A stretch of 8,257 nt of DNA from Bacteriovoracaceae bacterium. Its GTDB lineage: Bacteria > Bdellovibrionota > UBA1018. Of the stretch, positions 6,886-8,257 are shown piece by piece. The stretch covers positions 1-8,257 of the forward strand of contig CANFHS010000104.1 in assembly GCA_947446835.1 (NCBI GenBank). The letters run 5' to 3'. The translations under genes and the position numbers were made by a program. Within the stretch, counting starts at the first letter, position 1. Every line of letters begins with the position of its first letter. The notes under the pieces were generated by a model that saw only the letters and a program-made list of their open reading frames with translations, made no database searches and was not told where the DNA came from.

Positions 6886-8257
6886 GGCGCCCCCGCCCGG
6901 ACCCGCGCGCAGCTTGCGCCCATAGCCGGGCTTGCTGACCTGCCGCGCCCGCGCAATGGCCAGGGCGTCGGCTTCGACGTCCTCGGTGATGGTGGAGCCG
7001 GAAGCCACGAAGGCACCTTTGCCCACGCGGACCGGCGCCACGGCCTGGCAGTCGCTGCCGATGAAGGCGTCGTCCTCGATCACGGTCTTGTGCTTGCGGC
7101 TGCCCTGGATCACGCGACCGTCAAAATTGCAGGTCACGAAGCCGCAGCCGATGTTCACGCGACGGCCGATCTCGGCATCCCCGACATAGGAAAGGTGGGC
7201 AATGCTGGTCGCTTCCCCGATGCGCGCCTTCTTGATCTCGACGAAGTTGCCGATCTTGGCGCGGTCCCCGATCTCGGCCTCGGGGCGCAGGTGGGCGTAA
7301 GGACCCACCTGGCACTCGGCCCCGATCACGGCGTTCTCGGCCACGGTGCCCTGCTTGAGGTTCGCACCCGGTCCCACACGGGTGCTCCTGAGATTGACCT
7401 GGGGGCCCAGCACCGTGCCGCGCCCCACCCGGGTTCCGGCCGAAAGTTGCACGCCCGGGTGGACCACCACCTCTTCTTCCAGGACCACCGTCGGGTCGAT
7501 CTGCACGCTCCAGGGATCAATGAACCTGACCCCGGCGCGCGCCCAGTCCTGGACAATGCGTTCGGCCAGAAGCCGGTGCGCGACCGCCAGCTCCCACAGA
7601 TCGTTGACGCCGCGAAGATCCTCCGCCTGGGACCAGCACAGGACATCGATCCTTTTCTTGGCCCGTGCGGCCATGCCCAGCAGGTCCGTCAAATAGTACT
7701 CGCCCTGGACGTTCTTGTTGGAAAGCTTGCCCAGGCAGGCGCGCAGGAAAACGGGATTGAAGAGATAGATGGAGGCAGCCACCTCGGTGATGGCCCTCTC
7801 CCGTTCATTGGCGTCCTTCTCTTCCACGATCCGGAGCACCGGACCCTGCTTGCCCCGACGCACCACCCGTCCGTAACCCTTGGGCTCGGAAAGCTCGCAG
7901 GTCAGGAGCCGAAGCGCCGCCGAGGAAGGCAACGGTTCCAGCATCTGGGTCAGCAGCACCGTGGGAATCAGCGGGAGATCTCCGGGCAACACCAGGACCG
8001 GAAGCTTGCGCGCGGAAACGCGCGCGCCCCACTCCGAGTCCATCGCGCAGCGGGCAGCATGCCCCGTGCCCTTCTGTTCGGCCTGATGGACGAAGTGGAT
8101 ATCCATCTCCGCGAAGCGCTTTTCGCCGCGGATGGCCTCTTCCACCTTTTCGCGCGCATGCCCCACCACCACCGCGATGGAAGCGCCCGGAACGCTTTCA
8201 CGCAGGCGGTCCAGCAGGTGGAAGATCATCGGGAGACCCCCGATCGGATGGAGGACC
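6883..8257 (-). CDS. glmU: Bifunctional UDP-N-acetylglucosamine pyrophosphorylase / glucosamine-1-phosphate N-acetyltransferase, N-terminus outside window
   Basis: Visible residues number 457. The reading frame stays open to the window edge and begins VLHPIGGLPM, matching KVLH of GlmU, so about 25 residues with the LAAGxGTRM nucleotide-binding loop are missing; the ATG at 8229 is internal. The uridyltransferase half shows QKGTGHA (visible 61-67), LPGDLPLI with the metal-binding Asp (visible 93), YGRVVR, the IVEEKDA segment, and GVND (216-219). From about residue 252 it is a left-handed beta helix of hexapeptide repeats, the acetyltransferase half, with NFVEIKKARIG, AHLSYVGDAEIG (catalytic His at visible 354) and NIGCGFVTCNFDG. 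The helix ends with AIARARQVSKPGY. The enzyme turns glucosamine-1-phosphate into UDP-GlcNAc in the cytoplasm. An insertion of about five residues follows NFDG compared with E. coli. It is the first gene of the visible run; its promoter lies outside. Confidence 0.97.
   Translation of the reverse strand, partial: VLHPIGGLPMIFHLLDRLRESVPGASIAVVVGHAREKVEEAIRGEKRFAEMDIHFVHQAEQKGTGHAARCAMDSEWGARVSARKLPVLVLPGDLPLIPTVLLTQMLEPLPSSAALRLLTCELSEPKGYGRVVRRGKQGPVLRIVEEKDANERERAITEVAASIYLFNPVFLRACLGKLSNKNVQGEYYLTDLLGMAARAKKRIDVLCWSQAEDLRGVNDLWELAVAHRLLAERIVQDWARAGVRFIDPWSVQIDPTVVLEEEVVVHPGVQLSAGTRVGRGTVLGPQVNLRSTRVGPGANLKQGTVAENAVIGAECQVGPYAHLRPEAEIGDRAKIGNFVEIKKARIGEATSIAHLSYVGDAEIGRRVNIGCGFVTCNFDGRVIQGSRKHKTVIEDDAFIGSDCQAVAPVRVGKGAFVASGSTITEDVEADALAIARARQVSKPGYGRKLRAGPGGGA

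Noticed and set aside
8227..8229. ATG at the right end as the glmU start.
   Set aside because: The frame continues upstream as VLHPIGGLP, which matches the conserved GlmU segment after the nucleotide-binding loop; the true start lies beyond the window.

Overview
This 8.3 kb window is GC-rich bacterial chromosome. It carries one continuous run of five protein genes, all on the minus strand. In transcription order (right to left) they are: glmU (5' end cut off by the window), glmS, a ClC-family membrane protein with two CBS domains, a UvrD/PcrA-type helicase, and an SRAP/YedK-family abasic-site protein (3' end cut off by the window). The gaps are 3, 9, 34 and 26 bp. There is no room for independent terminators and no obvious internal promoter, so the set looks like one transcription unit. 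No RNA genes, mobile elements, CRISPR arrays or repeats were seen, and no gene-free stretch reaches 300 bases.

Right part (about 5020-8257): GlmU and GlmS make UDP-N-acetylglucosamine, the precursor of peptidoglycan and lipopolysaccharide. GlmS converts fructose-6-phosphate and glutamine to glucosamine-6-phosphate. GlmU acetylates glucosamine-1-phosphate and transfers UMP to it. Middle part (3295-5010): a divergent ClC-type anion transporter-like protein. It keeps the gating-glutamate motif but appears to have lost most of the usual chloride-coordinating residues. Left part (1-3260): two genome-maintenance genes. One is an SF1A helicase with every expected motif. The other is an SRAP protein with its complete catalytic set and, in its tail, a sequence resembling a sliding-clamp-binding peptide.

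Organism: the base composition, strong G/C preference at third codon positions and a glmU-glmS pair suggest a high-GC Gram-negative bacterium. A deltaproteobacterial-type lineage (Myxococcota, Bdellovibrionota or similar) is a guess from the general look of the proteins, not a demonstrated placement.

No wholly new system is evident; these are mostly recognisable housekeeping families. The points most worth checking are the ClC protein with substituted ion-pathway residues, the possible clamp-binding motif on the SRAP protein, and the coupling of cell-wall precursor genes to DNA-repair genes in one operon.
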